From NCBI RefSeq assembly GCF_014873945.1, contig NZ_JADBEC010000003.1, forward strand, positions 372,001-436,000: a DNA stretch of 64,000 bases. The letters are read 5' to 3'. Numbering within the stretch: position 1 is the stretch's first letter; each line of letters opens with the position of its first letter. The stretch comes from Rhizobium viscosum (GTDB taxonomy: Bacteria > Pseudomonadota > Alphaproteobacteria > Rhizobiales > Rhizobiaceae). Shown piece by piece: positions 1-8,931 of this stretch. The position numbers were made by a program, and so were the translations under genes. The notes under the pieces are model-generated. The model was not told the DNA's origin. It searched no databases and saw only the letters and a list, made by a program, of their open reading frames with translations.

Positions 1-1212
1 ATCGGCGGCACGGTCGGCGATATCGAGGCGATGCCCTTCATGGAAGCGATCCGCCAGCTCGGCAACGACCTGCCGCGCGGCACCGCAATCTACGTCCATC
101 TGACGCTGATGCCGTATATTCCGGCAGCCGGCGAATTGAAGACCAAGCCGACGCAGCATTCGGTCAAGGAACTGCAGGCGCTCGGTATTCACCCCGACAT
201 TCTGCTCGTGCGCGCCGACCGGGAAATCCCGGAAGCCGAACGCCGCAAGCTGTCGCTGTTCTGCAACGTGCGTCCCTCCGCCGTCATCCAGGCGCTCGAC
301 GTTGCCAATATTTACGATGTGCCGATGGCCTATCACAAGGAAGGCCTCGACGATGAAGTGCTGGCAGCCTTCGGCATCGAGCCGGCTCCGAAGCCGCGCC
401 TCGACCAGTGGGAAGAGGTCTGCAATCGCATCCGCACGCCGGAAGGCGAGGTCACGATTGCGATCGTCGGCAAGTATACCGGCCTCAAGGATGCCTATAA
501 GTCGCTGATCGAAGCGCTGCATCACGGCGGCATCGCCAACCGCGTCAAGGTCAAGCTCGAGTGGATCGAGTCCGAGGTCTTCGAGAAGGAAGATCCGGCG
601 CCGTATCTGGAAAAGGTCCACGGTATCCTGGTACCGGGCGGCTTTGGCGAGCGCGGCTCTGAGGGCAAGATCCATGCAGCGCGTTTCGCGCGCGAGCGCA
701 AGGTGCCGTATTTCGGCATCTGCTTCGGCATGCAGATGGCCGTCATCGAAGCTGCCCGCAACCTCGCCGACGTCCAGAACGCCTCCTCGACCGAATTCGG
801 CCCAACGCCGGAGCCGGTCGTCGGCCTGATGACGGAATGGGTGAAGGGCAACGAGCTGCAGAAGCGCACCGCATCAGGCGATCTCGGCGGCACGATGCGT
901 CTCGGCGCCTACAAGGCTTCTCTGAAGAAGGGCACGAAGATTTCGGATATCTACGGCTCGACTGATATTTCCGAGCGTCACCGCCATCGCTACGAAGTCA
1001 ACATCGACTACAAGGACCGGCTGGAAGATTGCGGCCTCGTCTTCTCGGGCATGTCACCTGATGGTGTTCTGCCGGAGACGATCGAATACCCCGACCATCC
1101 CTGGTTCATCGGCGTTCAGTACCATCCGGAATTGAAGTCCCGCCCGCTCGATCCGCATCCGCTCTTTGCGAGCTTCATCGAAGCTGCAACGGAACAGAGC
1201 CGGTTGGTTTAA
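1..1212 (+). CDS. pyrG: CTP synthase, 5'-truncated by window edge
   Basis: CTP synthase makes CTP from UTP, ATP and glutamine in the cytosol. The reading frame is open from base 1 and begins inside the synthetase domain (IGGTVGDIE), so about the first 140 residues of the usual ~540 lie outside the window. The C-terminal class I glutamine amidotransferase domain is complete: the nucleophile motif GICFGMQ and the His/Glu motif QYHPELKSRP near the end are both present. The ATG at base 31 is internal and not the true start. The gene ends in TAA and is followed by a strong terminator. In rhizobia it usually follows secG, which would lie to the left. Confidence 0.97.
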   Translation: MGGTVGDIEAMPFMEAIRQLGNDLPRGTAIYVHLTLMPYIPAAGELKTKPTQHSVKELQALGIHPDILLVRADREIPEAERRKLSLFCNVRPSAVIQALDVANIYDVPMAYHKEGLDDEVLAAFGIEPAPKPRLDQWEEVCNRIRTPEGEVTIAIVGKYTGLKDAYKSLIEALHHGGIANRVKVKLEWIESEVFEKEDPAPYLEKVHGILVPGGFGERGSEGKIHAARFARERKVPYFGICFGMQMAVIEAARNLADVQNASSTEFGPTPEPVVGLMTEWVKGNELQKRTASGDLGGTMRLGAYKASLKKGTKISDIYGSTDISERHRHRYEVNIDYKDRLEDCGLVFSGMSPDGVLPETIEYPDHPWFIGVQYHPELKSRPLDPHPLFASFIEAATEQSRLV

Positions 1213-1235
1213 TTATTCGCTGTTACACAATTCCA

Positions 1236-1269
1236 GCCGCTCCCTTTGAAACGAGGGAGCGGCTTTTTT
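1236..1269 (+). terminator. Rho-independent terminator after pyrG
   Basis: A perfect 10-bp stem (GCCGCTCCCT at 1236-1245 with AGGGAGCGGC at 1254-1263) with an 8-nt loop is followed by TTTTTTC. It lies 24 bp after the pyrG stop and 8 bp before the end of the convergent citrate synthase gene. Confidence 0.9.
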
Positions 1270-1276
1270 CATTCCG

Positions 1277-2365
1277 TCATGCCGCTTCCGGCAGCGGTCC
1301 CACGTAGACCGAGCGTGGACGGATGAGGCGGCCTTCCAAGGCCTGCTCGCGGGCATGCGCAATCCAGCCGACGGTGCGGCCGATGGCAAAGACACCTGTG
1401 AAAGCTTCGCGCGAGAAGCCGAGGCTTTCCAAGAGCAACGCGGTATAGAATTCCACATTCACATCCAGCGACCGGTCCGGCTTGCGTTCCCTTAGAACCG
1501 CAAGCGCTGCCTGTTCCACCGCCTCGGCAAGCGCGATTCTGGCGGCATTGACCTGGCCGGCGGCAACAAGTGGCTTCAACGCATTTTTCAGGGCGTCAGC
1601 ACGTGGGTCGCGCACACGATAGACGCGGTGGCCGAAGCCCATCAGCCGCTCACCGCGATCGAGCGCGGAACGCAGCCAGGGGTCGGCATTGGCCTCGCTT
1701 CCAATCCCATCGAGCATATCGAGCACCGGTCCCGGCGCGCCACCATGCAGCGGTCCCTTGAGCGCGCTGATTGCCGCCAGAACAGAGGAGGTGAGGCCGG
1801 CGCGGGTGGAGGCAATGACACGCGATGCGAAGGTCGAGGCGTTCAGGCCGTGATCCGAGATCGTCACGAGATAGGTGTCGAGGGCTGCGGTCTGCTCGGC
1901 ACTCGGCACCGCACCTGAGAGCATGCGCAGGATATCGGTCGACTGTGAGAGGCCCAAATTGGGCTTTACCGGCTTTTCGCCTCGTTGCAGCCGCAGAACC
2001 GCCGGCAGGAAGACGGCGGGTGCGGCAAGCAGACGGAGCACGGTATCTATGTCCTCGCCGTCAGGTAGGCGGGCAACAAGAGCACGCATAGCATCGACCG
2101 GTGGCAGCTTCAGCAGGCGAGTGTCGGCAGTCTTGACTTCGGCGAAAACTTCCATTCGCGCCTGGCCGAGCCGGCGGCGCAATTCGCTTGCGTCGAGATG
2201 CGGCTCGATCAACCCGTCCAGCAGGAGGGCGGCGACATCCTCATAGGTGCTGCTTCCTGCCAGATGATCCAGGGATATGCCGCGGATGATCAGCCGGCCT
2301 GCTTCGCCGTCGACATCCGAGAGCTGGGTTTCAGCGGCAATGACATCTTCCAAACCATTTTTCAT
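1277..2365 (-). CDS. Citrate synthase family protein (362 aa)
   Basis: A citrate/2-methylcitrate synthase fold protein that would condense acetyl-CoA (or propionyl-CoA) with oxaloacetate. The usual active-site segments are present: DHGLN (His172), GPLHGGA (His208) and GFGHRVY (His246). The third catalytic residue, Asp in classical citrate synthases (NVDFY), is Glu305 here (NVEFY); Glu at this position is also found in other citrate-synthase-like proteins. The start is the ATG at 2363-2365 with a good Shine-Dalgarno (AAAGGAGA) just upstream. The frame stays open further upstream but would run through the divergent promoter. It is transcribed divergently from a second paralogue at 2450. At 362 aa it is shorter than the ~430-aa TCA-cycle enzyme, so it is probably not the main GltA. 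Confidence 0.88.
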   Translation of the reverse strand: MKNGLEDVIAAETQLSDVDGEAGRLIIRGISLDHLAGSSTYEDVAALLLDGLIEPHLDASELRRRLGQARMEVFAEVKTADTRLLKLPPVDAMRALVARLPDGEDIDTVLRLLAAPAVFLPAVLRLQRGEKPVKPNLGLSQSTDILRMLSGAVPSAEQTAALDTYLVTISDHGLNASTFASRVIASTRAGLTSSVLAAISALKGPLHGGAPGPVLDMLDGIGSEANADPWLRSALDRGERLMGFGHRVYRVRDPRADALKNALKPLVAAGQVNAARIALAEAVEQAALAVLRERKPDRSLDVNVEFYTALLLESLGFSREAFTGVFAIGRTVGWIAHAREQALEGRLIRPRSVYVGPLPEAA

Positions 2366-2408
2366 GGGTCTTTCTCCTTTACCGGAGGAAAGATCGGACC
2401 TAGTTTGG

Positions 2409-2438
2409 TTGACGTCAATCTTGATGTAATTGATCAAT
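2409..2438. promoter_or_regulatory. Paired palindromes in divergent citrate-synthase promoter region
   Basis: The 84-bp gap between the two divergent citrate synthase genes holds two perfect 10-bp palindromes, TTGACGTCAA (2409-2418) and ATTGATCAAT (2429-2438). Their centres are 20 bp apart, about two helical turns, so both present TTGA/TCAA half-sites on the same DNA face. A further TTGAT lies between them (2422-2426). This is a plausible operator shared by both genes; which protein binds is not known. Confidence 0.5.
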
Positions 2439-2449
2439 ATGAGGCTGAG

Positions 2450-3589
2450 ATGACCTGGCTGACAGCCGAGGAAGCGTTGGCGGAACTCGGGACCAAACCG
2501 CAGACGCTTTATGCCAATGTCAGCCGGGGCCGTATCCGTGCCAAGGCCGACCCAGCCGACCCACGCCGCAGCCTCTATCAGCAAAGCGACGTCAAACGGC
2601 TTGCTGAGCGGCATGCCGGCCGGCGCAAGAGCGAGACGGTCGCCGCCGAGGCGATCAGCTGGGGCGATCCCGTACTGACATCCGCGATCTCAACCATTGC
2701 CGCCGGACGATTGCTGTATCGTGGGCAGGATGCGGCGGAGCTTTCAGTGCATGCGACGCTGGAGGAGACTGCGCTGCTCCTTTGGAATGCGGAGAGTTTT
2801 GCCTGCGTACCATCACGTACCCCGGAGCCGGCAGCGCCTTCCGTTCACGCTGCACTTCTGGCGCTGGCGGGACGGGTGAGCGCCGATCTGCCGTCGCTCG
2901 GACGTGCGCGCCCCGCCCTGCAGATGGAAGCATGCAGCGTGCTTTCCACCGTTGCCGATGCACTGGCGCCCGGCCTGGCGGACCATTCCCTGCATCACCG
3001 TCTTGCCGCATGCTGGCGCAGGCCGGAGGCTGCCGATTGCCTGCGTCGGGCGCTTGTCATGCTCGCCGATCATGAGCTGAATGCCTCGACCTTCGCTGTC
3101 CGTGTCACGGTTTCGACAGGGGCCGCACTTTCTGCCGCCGTGCTCTCGGGTCTTTCGACACTGACTGGCCCGCTGCATGGCTCGGCGTGGCGGAGTATCG
3201 ATGCCCTTGTCGAAGCCGCATCCAGCATCGGGGCAGAGCACGCGATCCGCCACCAGCTGCTGCGGGGAAGCAGGCCTGTGGCCTTCGGGCATCCGCTTTA
3301 TCCTGACGGCGATGTGCGGGCGCGCGTTCTGCTCTCGTCTTTCGACATGCCTCCGGTCTTTCGCGATGTGCAGCGGGCCGGCGAAGAGATGGTGGGCGAC
3401 CCAGTCAACGCCGATTTCGCGCTTGCCGCCATGACGGCGGCCTTCGATCTGCCGGAGGAGGCGCCGATCATCATCTTCGCACTGGCGCGCACGGCCGGCT
3501 GGCTGGCGCATGCGATGGAACAGATTGAAAGCGGCCATCTTATCCGCCCCCGCGCCCGCTACATCGGGCCGTTACCGGGCGAATCCTGA
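2450..3589 (+). CDS. Citrate synthase family protein with N-terminal helix-turn-helix (379 aa)
   Basis: Residues 1-55 resemble a MerR/excisionase-type DNA-binding helix-turn-helix (LTAEEALAELGTKPQTLYA, followed by a wing-like basic segment RGRIRAKADPADPRRSLY). Residues 70-379 form a divergent citrate synthase domain. Active-site positions are His208 (DHELN), His243 (GPLHGSA), His281 (AFGHPLY) and Asp322 (NADF), so the classical Asp is kept here although it is Glu in the divergent partner. The start is the ATG at 2450, chosen because the HTH begins right after it; upstream frame extension would enter the other gene. Whether it is an enzyme, a metabolite-sensing regulator or a partner subunit of the neighbouring paralogue cannot be told from sequence. 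Confidence 0.85.
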   Translation: MTWLTAEEALAELGTKPQTLYANVSRGRIRAKADPADPRRSLYQQSDVKRLAERHAGRRKSETVAAEAISWGDPVLTSAISTIAAGRLLYRGQDAAELSVHATLEETALLLWNAESFACVPSRTPEPAAPSVHAALLALAGRVSADLPSLGRARPALQMEACSVLSTVADALAPGLADHSLHHRLAACWRRPEAADCLRRALVMLADHELNASTFAVRVTVSTGAALSAAVLSGLSTLTGPLHGSAWRSIDALVEAASSIGAEHAIRHQLLRGSRPVAFGHPLYPDGDVRARVLLSSFDMPPVFRDVQRAGEEMVGDPVNADFALAAMTAAFDLPEEAPIIIFALARTAGWLAHAMEQIESGHLIRPRARYIGPLPGES

Positions 3590-3706
3590 ATGTTTCCGAA
3601 TGGCTTGCGCAGCTTCCGATTTTTGCATAGGGAAACCGGCGAATTCAGCTAGTATGGGCCGGCCGGTATCTTCGAAGATGTACCGGCGGGTCATGAGAGG
3701 CGGATC

Positions 3707-4234
3707 ATGAAAGCCATTCCAGCAATCTCCCTCAGCCTGTTTTCCGCTGTCCTGACCATCGGGCCCCTGCCTCAGGGAGCAGCCTATGCCCAGTCCGCGA
3801 GCTGCGCGGTTTCGCGGGCGGCGAACGGCAACCAGATCTTCCGCTGCCCTGGCGGCGTCAATATCACTGCCGAACGCGGAGCATCCTTCGCACTCATCGA
3901 TCGCAATCGCGACGGCAGCCCGGATTCGCTGTCGTTGCGCAGCAAGGCTGCCCTTGTCGACGTGGACAGCAGCCAGCATCGCGGCGGTTTCCAGGTGGTG
4001 ACGCCGCAGGCGATCGCGGCCGTCCGCGGCACCCAATGGGCCGTCGATGTCAAAGGCGGCACGACCTCCGTACTGGTCACCCGCGGCCGCGTCGGCGTAC
4101 GCCGTCCGGCAGGGGCAGCCGTCGTGCTTGGACCGGGCGAGGGTGTGGACGTGACGCGCGGAACGGCTGCACTCACCGTTCGCACCTGGCCTGCGCCACG
4201 CGTCGCAGCTCTTCTTTCACGCCTCGGTCAATAA
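3707..4234 (+). CDS. FecR-domain periplasmic protein
   Basis: 175 aa with a signal peptide (hydrophobic stretch to about residue 25, cleavage near AYAQS). The body resembles a FecR domain: a short beta-rich region in which the segment VTPQAIAAVRGTQWAVDV matches the typical 'TP..v.aVRGTe..v.v' FecR core, followed by VTRGRVGVRR and GPGEGVDV. No transmembrane helix or cytoplasmic anti-sigma part is present, so it is likely a purely periplasmic ligand or structural partner. It ends 8 nt before the CHASE2 cyclase gene, so the two are probably co-transcribed; FecR-domain proteins are often found beside CHASE2 cyclases. Confidence 0.82.
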   Translation: MKAIPAISLSLFSAVLTIGPLPQGAAYAQSASCAVSRAANGNQIFRCPGGVNITAERGASFALIDRNRDGSPDSLSLRSKAALVDVDSSQHRGGFQVVTPQAIAAVRGTQWAVDVKGGTTSVLVTRGRVGVRRPAGAAVVLGPGEGVDVTRGTAALTVRTWPAPRVAALLSRLGQ

Positions 4235-4242
4235 GCGGTCTC

Positions 4243-6105
4243 ATGAACCACCGGCTTCCGACAGTGATCGCACTGCTGCTCGCCGGTCTGTGGGGCGCGG
4301 CCCTCGGCTATTTGCATCTGCAGCAGCAGTCGAACTCCGGCCTCATCGAGCGTGTGGAAGCCACGCTTGTCGATCTGCGCAGCATGATCGTCGGTGTCCG
4401 GTCTCCACCCGATATCGTTTCCATTGTCGCGATCGATGACCGCACCGCCGCAGCGCATGGCTATCCGCTCAAGCGGGAGACGCTTGCACAGCTCGTCACA
4501 TCCATCGGAGCGTTGAAACCAAAGGCCCTGGCTCTCGATATACTGCTCGTCGATCCCGGCACGGAGGAGGGGGATGCGGCACTTGCAATGGCGATCAAAG
4601 CGGCGCCCAGCATCATCGCCGGTGCCGCGACCTTCCCTCAAAGTCTCCAATCAGTGACGACCAATGCCGAGGATCCGTTTGCAACGGTCCCCGAGGCACA
4701 GCAGCTTCTGCTGCCTCAGCCGCGCTTCGCGGAGGCTGCGCCGCTCGGCATCGTCAATGTCGCGACGGACCAGAGCGGCGTACCGCGTTTCATCCCGCTG
4801 TTTTCTCGCGCCGCCGACCGTCTGGACGCAGCCTTTCCGCTGCGAGCAGCCTCGATTGCGCTCGGGGCCGAACCCTTGATCGAAAACCACGGCATCCGGC
4901 TCGGTGCTCACCGCATTCCAACGGATACAGGCCAGCGCCTGCCGCTGACTTTCTATGGTCCCGCGGGCAGCATCAGCACCTTCAGCGCGGCCGATGCGCT
5001 CGATGGAAAGCTGCCGGCGGATGCCATTACCGGCAAGGTGGTGGTGATCGGCGCAACGGTCACCGGCGGCGGCGATGTCTTTCCCACGCCGTTCGATCCC
5101 ATCCTGCCGGGTGTCGAGGTCATGTCGACCGCAATCACCCATCTGATCGCGGGCGATGGCATGGTGCGCGACAGCAGGACACGGCAGGCGGATGCCGGCA
5201 TTGCGACGGCTTTGCCTGTTCTCCTGGTCGCGCTGGTCGCCTGGCGCCGCGGCGCTCTCGGCTTCGTCATCATCTGCCTTACGGTCATTGCCTGGGCGAT
5301 GCTCAACCTTGCTGCTTTCGCGAACGGTTACTGGCTGAGTGCTGCATTGCCGATTGCGGCTGCACTCCCGCCTGCGATCATTTTCGGCGCCGCAGAACTC
5401 TGGCGGGACCGCCGCCGTGCGCGGCACTTTGCCGATCAATCCGAGCGCCTGCAGCGCATCGAAGCGCCGGGCCTCGGGGAGTGGCTGGCGCGCGACCCGG
5501 CGTTCCTGGCCGAGCCTGTGCGGCAGAATGCTTCCGTCGTCTTCATCGATCTCTCGGGCTTCACCGGCCTCAGCGAAGCGGTCGGACCGGCCATGGTGCG
5601 CGAGATCCTCAGCGGCTTCTTTGAACTGATCGATGAGGAAGTACGGCTTCTCGGCGGCGCGATCACCAGCTTCATGGGCGACGGCGCCATGATCCTCTTC
5701 GGATTGCCGGCACCGGCGGCGGACGATGCGGCGCGAGCCGCAGCCTGCGCCATACGGCTTGCCGATCGCACGCGCCTCTTCCTCGCAGGCCATCCGGAGC
5801 TCCGCCGCAGGAAGATAGGCTTCAAGCTCGGCGCCCATTGCGGCCCGATCGTCGCTTCGCGCCTTGGTACCGGCGACCGGCAGCAAATCACCGCGACGGG
5901 CGATACCGTGAATGTCGCGCAGCGGCTGATGGAAGTGGCGGCAAGCCGCGGCGCGGAGCTTGCATTCAGCGCCAGCCTGCTCGAGGCTGCTGGCCCCGAT
6001 GCCGTTCCGTTGCAAACGGGGCGGTTGGCCGGACCGTTCGAGACGAAGCTTCGCGGCCGCTCTGGCGGCATCGCCATCTACACATGGCGCGGCGAGACAC
6101 TTTGA
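4243..6105 (+). CDS. CHASE2-domain class III nucleotide cyclase
   Basis: 620 aa. One N-terminal membrane helix (about residues 6-25) leads into a periplasmic CHASE2 sensory domain (about 30-310), then three hydrophobic segments (about 315-390) and a cytosolic class III adenylate/guanylate cyclase domain (about 430-590). Metal-binding aspartates are Asp436 (FIDLSGF) and Asp480 (FMGDG). The transition-state residues Asn557 and Arg561 (VNVAQRL) are present. The two positions that normally choose the base (Lys before xxGD, and Asp in DYT) read Ser476 and Gln548, so substrate preference is uncertain. The start is the ATG at 4243, directly after the FecR gene. The FecR protein may relay a periplasmic signal to this sensor. 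Confidence 0.9.
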   Translation: MNHRLPTVIALLLAGLWGAALGYLHLQQQSNSGLIERVEATLVDLRSMIVGVRSPPDIVSIVAIDDRTAAAHGYPLKRETLAQLVTSIGALKPKALALDILLVDPGTEEGDAALAMAIKAAPSIIAGAATFPQSLQSVTTNAEDPFATVPEAQQLLLPQPRFAEAAPLGIVNVATDQSGVPRFIPLFSRAADRLDAAFPLRAASIALGAEPLIENHGIRLGAHRIPTDTGQRLPLTFYGPAGSISTFSAADALDGKLPADAITGKVVVIGATVTGGGDVFPTPFDPILPGVEVMSTAITHLIAGDGMVRDSRTRQADAGIATALPVLLVALVAWRRGALGFVIICLTVIAWAMLNLAAFANGYWLSAALPIAAALPPAIIFGAAELWRDRRRARHFADQSERLQRIEAPGLGEWLARDPAFLAEPVRQNASVVFIDLSGFTGLSEAVGPAMVREILSGFFELIDEEVRLLGGAITSFMGDGAMILFGLPAPAADDAARAAACAIRLADRTRLFLAGHPELRRRKIGFKLGAHCGPIVASRLGTGDRQQITATGDTVNVAQRLMEVAASRGAELAFSASLLEAAGPDAVPLQTGRLAGPFETKLRGRSGGIAIYTWRGETL

Positions 6106-6202
6106 CATTCGCAGCCGGAGCGGGTAGGAACGGCCCAACTCTTCGGCCGGACGATCCGGCTACGGCGCGTTACGCGCCTGACAGCTCCGAAAGATCGAAC
6201 AC

Positions 6203-8095
6203 ATGACTGACTATAACGGCGTCTCTCCGGCGATCGCCAAGGCGTTGCAGAAGCGCGGCTATACCGAGCTCACCCCCGTCCAGAAGGCGATGCTCGATCC
6301 GGCGCTCGCGGAATCGGACGCTCTCGTTTCCGCCCAGACCGGCTCGGGCAAGACGGTGGCATTCGGGCTGGCGCTTGCGCCGACGCTGCTTGAAGATGCC
6401 GAGCGTTTTGCGCCGGCTGCCGCACCCCTTGCTCTCGTGATTGCGCCGACGCGCGAACTGGCGCTGCAGGTCAAGCGTGAGCTGGAATGGCTTTACGAAA
6501 TGGCAGGTGCCGTGATCGTCAGTTGCGTCGGCGGCATGGATATCCGCAGCGAGCGCCGTGCACTGGAACGCGGTGCGCATATCGTCGTCGGCACGCCGGG
6601 ACGCCTTTGCGACCACATCCGCCGCCATGCGCTCGACATGAGCGAACTCAAGGCTGCCGTGCTGGATGAGGCGGACGAGATGCTCGATCTCGGCTTCCGC
6701 GAAGATCTGGAATTCATCCTGGAAGCGGCGCCCGATCAGCGCCGTACCCTGATGTTCTCGGCAACGGTTCCGGCTGCGATCGCCAAGCTCGCCAAGAGCT
6801 ATCAGCGCGATGCCGTGCGCATCAGCACGCAGGCGGAAGAGAAGCAGCATATCGACATCGATTATCGCGCGCTCGTCGTTTCGCCAAGCGACCGTGAAAA
6901 CGCTATCATCAACGTGCTGCGCTATTACGAGGCGCGCAATGCGATCGTCTTCTGTTCGACGCGTGCGGCCGTCAATCACCTGACGGCACGGTTCCACAAC
7001 CGCAATTTCAATGTCGTGGCACTGTCCGGCGAGTTGACCCAGAACGAACGCAGCCATGCGCTGCAGGCCATGCGCGACGGACGCGCGCGCGTCTGTATCG
7101 CAACCGATGTCGCCGCACGCGGCATCGACCTGCCGGGTCTCGATCTCGTCGTGCATGCCGATCTGCCAACTAATCCGGAAACGCTGCTGCATCGTAGCGG
7201 CCGTACCGGCCGTGCGGGACGTAAGGGCGTCAGCGCGCTCATCGTGCCACTGAATGTTCGCCGCAAGGCCGAGCGGCTGCTGGAAAATGCCGGTATCAAC
7301 GCCACCTGGGCACGTCCGCCGTCCGTCGAAGAAGTGACGGCGCGTGACGATGAGCGGCTGCTCGCCGATCCGATCTTTGCCGACAAGCCGCAGGATGAAG
7401 AACAGGATCTAGTGCAGAAGCTGATCGCCAGCCATGGCGCCGAGACGCTTGCCGCCGCTTTCGTGCGTCTCTATCGCGCCAACCAGTCTGCGCCTGAGGA
7501 TCTGATCGAGGTTTCGGTGCAGGACGACCGCGCCCGCAAACGCCGCGACAACGGCGAGGCACGCGAATTTGCTCCGGCGCAGAAAGGACCGCGCGACGAC
7601 TTCGGTCCGAGCGTCTGGTTCTCAGTCTCCGTTGGCCGCAAGCAGAATGCCGAGCCGCGCTGGCTGATCCCGATGCTTTGCCGCAACGGCAACCTTACCA
7701 AGCGTGAGATCGGCGCGATCAAGATGCAGCCCGACGAAACCTTTGTGGAAATTGCTGCTGATAGCGCCGACGGTTTTCTCGGCGCGCTCGGCCCGAACAA
7801 GACGATGGAACGCGGTATCCGCGTGGTCAGGCTGAACGGCATGCCTGATTTCAGCAAACCGGCTGCCAAACCCTTTGCCAAGAAGCCGTTCGAAGATCGT
7901 GGCGATGATCGTTTCCGCGGCGACAAGCCGAAGGGCAAGTTCGGCAAGGACAGGCCCGCCAGCGCCGAGCGTCAGGACGACAAGCCCTGGACGAAGAAAG
8001 GCCCGAAGCCGAAATTCGAGGGCGGCAAAGGCAAGTTCGATGGCCCTAAGTTTGATGGTGGCAAAGGCAAGTTCGGCAAGAAAAAGGACCGCTAA
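6203..8095 (+). CDS. DEAD-box ATP-dependent RNA helicase (DeaD/DbpA-like)
   Basis: 630 aa RNA helicase that likely acts in ribosome assembly or cold-adapted RNA remodelling. All core motifs are visible in order: Walker A AQTGSGKT, PTRELA, VGTPGRL, DEADEML, SAT, ATDVAARGIDLP and HRSGRTGRAGR. After the two RecA-like domains (about 1-370) comes a DbpA-type RNA-binding domain (about 465-545, VWFSVSVGRK..). The tail is Lys/Gly/Phe/Asp-rich with repeats such as KFEGGKGKFDG and is probably a disordered RNA-binding extension. It stands alone between the cyclase gene and a convergent hydrolase gene. Confidence 0.95.
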   Translation: MTDYNGVSPAIAKALQKRGYTELTPVQKAMLDPALAESDALVSAQTGSGKTVAFGLALAPTLLEDAERFAPAAAPLALVIAPTRELALQVKRELEWLYEMAGAVIVSCVGGMDIRSERRALERGAHIVVGTPGRLCDHIRRHALDMSELKAAVLDEADEMLDLGFREDLEFILEAAPDQRRTLMFSATVPAAIAKLAKSYQRDAVRISTQAEEKQHIDIDYRALVVSPSDRENAIINVLRYYEARNAIVFCSTRAAVNHLTARFHNRNFNVVALSGELTQNERSHALQAMRDGRARVCIATDVAARGIDLPGLDLVVHADLPTNPETLLHRSGRTGRAGRKGVSALIVPLNVRRKAERLLENAGINATWARPPSVEEVTARDDERLLADPIFADKPQDEEQDLVQKLIASHGAETLAAAFVRLYRANQSAPEDLIEVSVQDDRARKRRDNGEAREFAPAQKGPRDDFGPSVWFSVSVGRKQNAEPRWLIPMLCRNGNLTKREIGAIKMQPDETFVEIAADSADGFLGALGPNKTMERGIRVVRLNGMPDFSKPAAKPFAKKPFEDRGDDRFRGDKPKGKFGKDRPASAERQDDKPWTKKGPKPKFEGGKGKFDGPKFDGGKGKFGKKKDR

Positions 8096-8102
8096 GGCAG
8101 TC

Positions 8103-8134
8103 GCCGGCCGCACTGGTAAGGCGATACGGCCGGC
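8103..8134. terminator. Inverted repeat between convergent genes
   Basis: GCCGGCCG (8103-8110) pairs with CGGCCGGC (8127-8134) across a 16-nt loop in the 53 bp between the helicase stop and the convergent hydrolase stop. There is no T-run on either side, so it may be a weak or Rho-assisted terminator. Confidence 0.4.
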
Positions 8135-8148
8135 ATGCTGCAAAGGTC

Positions 8149-8931
8149 TCAGATATGTTCGCTCTGGCCGGCTGCTGCGAGGATGAGATCGGCGACGGCG
8201 CGTGGCTGCGAGATCAGGGAAACGTGGCTGGCGTCGAGTTCCACAGTCGTCGCATTCATGCGCTTTGCCATGAAGCGTTCGAGATCGGGATTGATGGTGC
8301 GGTCGTTCTTCGAAACGGCGTACCATGACGGCTTGGAACGCCAGGCGGCAACCGTCGTCTTGGCAGTGAACAGCGTATCGGAAATGCGGCCCTGCACGGC
8401 ATAGAGCGCCTTGGCGCGGGCAACCGGCAGATCGCCGGCGAAGTCCCTCACGAAAGCTTCCTCGCTCAACTGAGCATAACCGCCATTGTGAACAAGGCCG
8501 GCACTGGCTGGTGGCGTCGGATATTGCTTGGCGAGCGCGGTATAATCCTCGCCGGCATCAGGCGCGCGGGCGGCGATGTAGACGAGTGCCGTGACCTTCG
8601 GATCGACACCGGCTTCGGTAACGAGCATGCCGGAATAGGAATGGCCGACAAGCACGGTCGGACCATCCATCAGCGCCAGGATGCGCTTTGTGGCTTCGAC
8701 ATCATCGGCAAAAGAGGTGAGGGGGTTCTGAACGGCCATGACGTTCAGGCCGGCGGCCTGCAGATGGGGGATGACATCCAGCCAGCAGGATGCATCGGCA
8801 TAAGCGCCATGGACGAGAACAACATTCTTTGCCTTGGTGACGGTGGCGGCCCGGCTGGCAGCCGGAAGCATGCTGAGTGCGGCCCCTGCAACGAGAGCGG
8901 CCGAAAATGAGCGTCTGGTGATCGGTTGCAT
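8149..8931 (-). CDS. Exported alpha/beta-hydrolase (Tat signal)
   Basis: 260 aa. The N-terminus ITRRSFSAALVAGAALSML is a twin-arginine signal, so the folded enzyme is probably exported to the periplasm. The hydrolase core has the oxyanion segment VVLVHGAYADASCW, the nucleophile elbow GHSYSG and a late catalytic His in DASHVSL. This pattern is that of the small esterase/hydroxynitrile-lyase-like alpha/beta hydrolases; the substrate cannot be inferred. The start is supported by a strong Shine-Dalgarno (GGAGGAA) upstream of the ATG at 8931. The gene appears monocistronic. Confidence 0.88.
   Translation of the reverse strand: MQPITRRSFSAALVAGAALSMLPAASRAATVTKAKNVVLVHGAYADASCWLDVIPHLQAAGLNVMAVQNPLTSFADDVEATKRILALMDGPTVLVGHSYSGMLVTEAGVDPKVTALVYIAARAPDAGEDYTALAKQYPTPPASAGLVHNGGYAQLSEEAFVRDFAGDLPVARAKALYAVQGRISDTLFTAKTTVAAWRSKPSWYAVSKNDRTINPDLERFMAKRMNATTVELDASHVSLISQPRAVADLILAAAGQSEHI

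Noticed and set aside
2366..2614. N-terminal extension of the minus-strand citrate synthase
   Set aside because: The frame is open, but it would span the divergent promoter and the HTH of the other gene; the ATG at 2365 has a strong Shine-Dalgarno.
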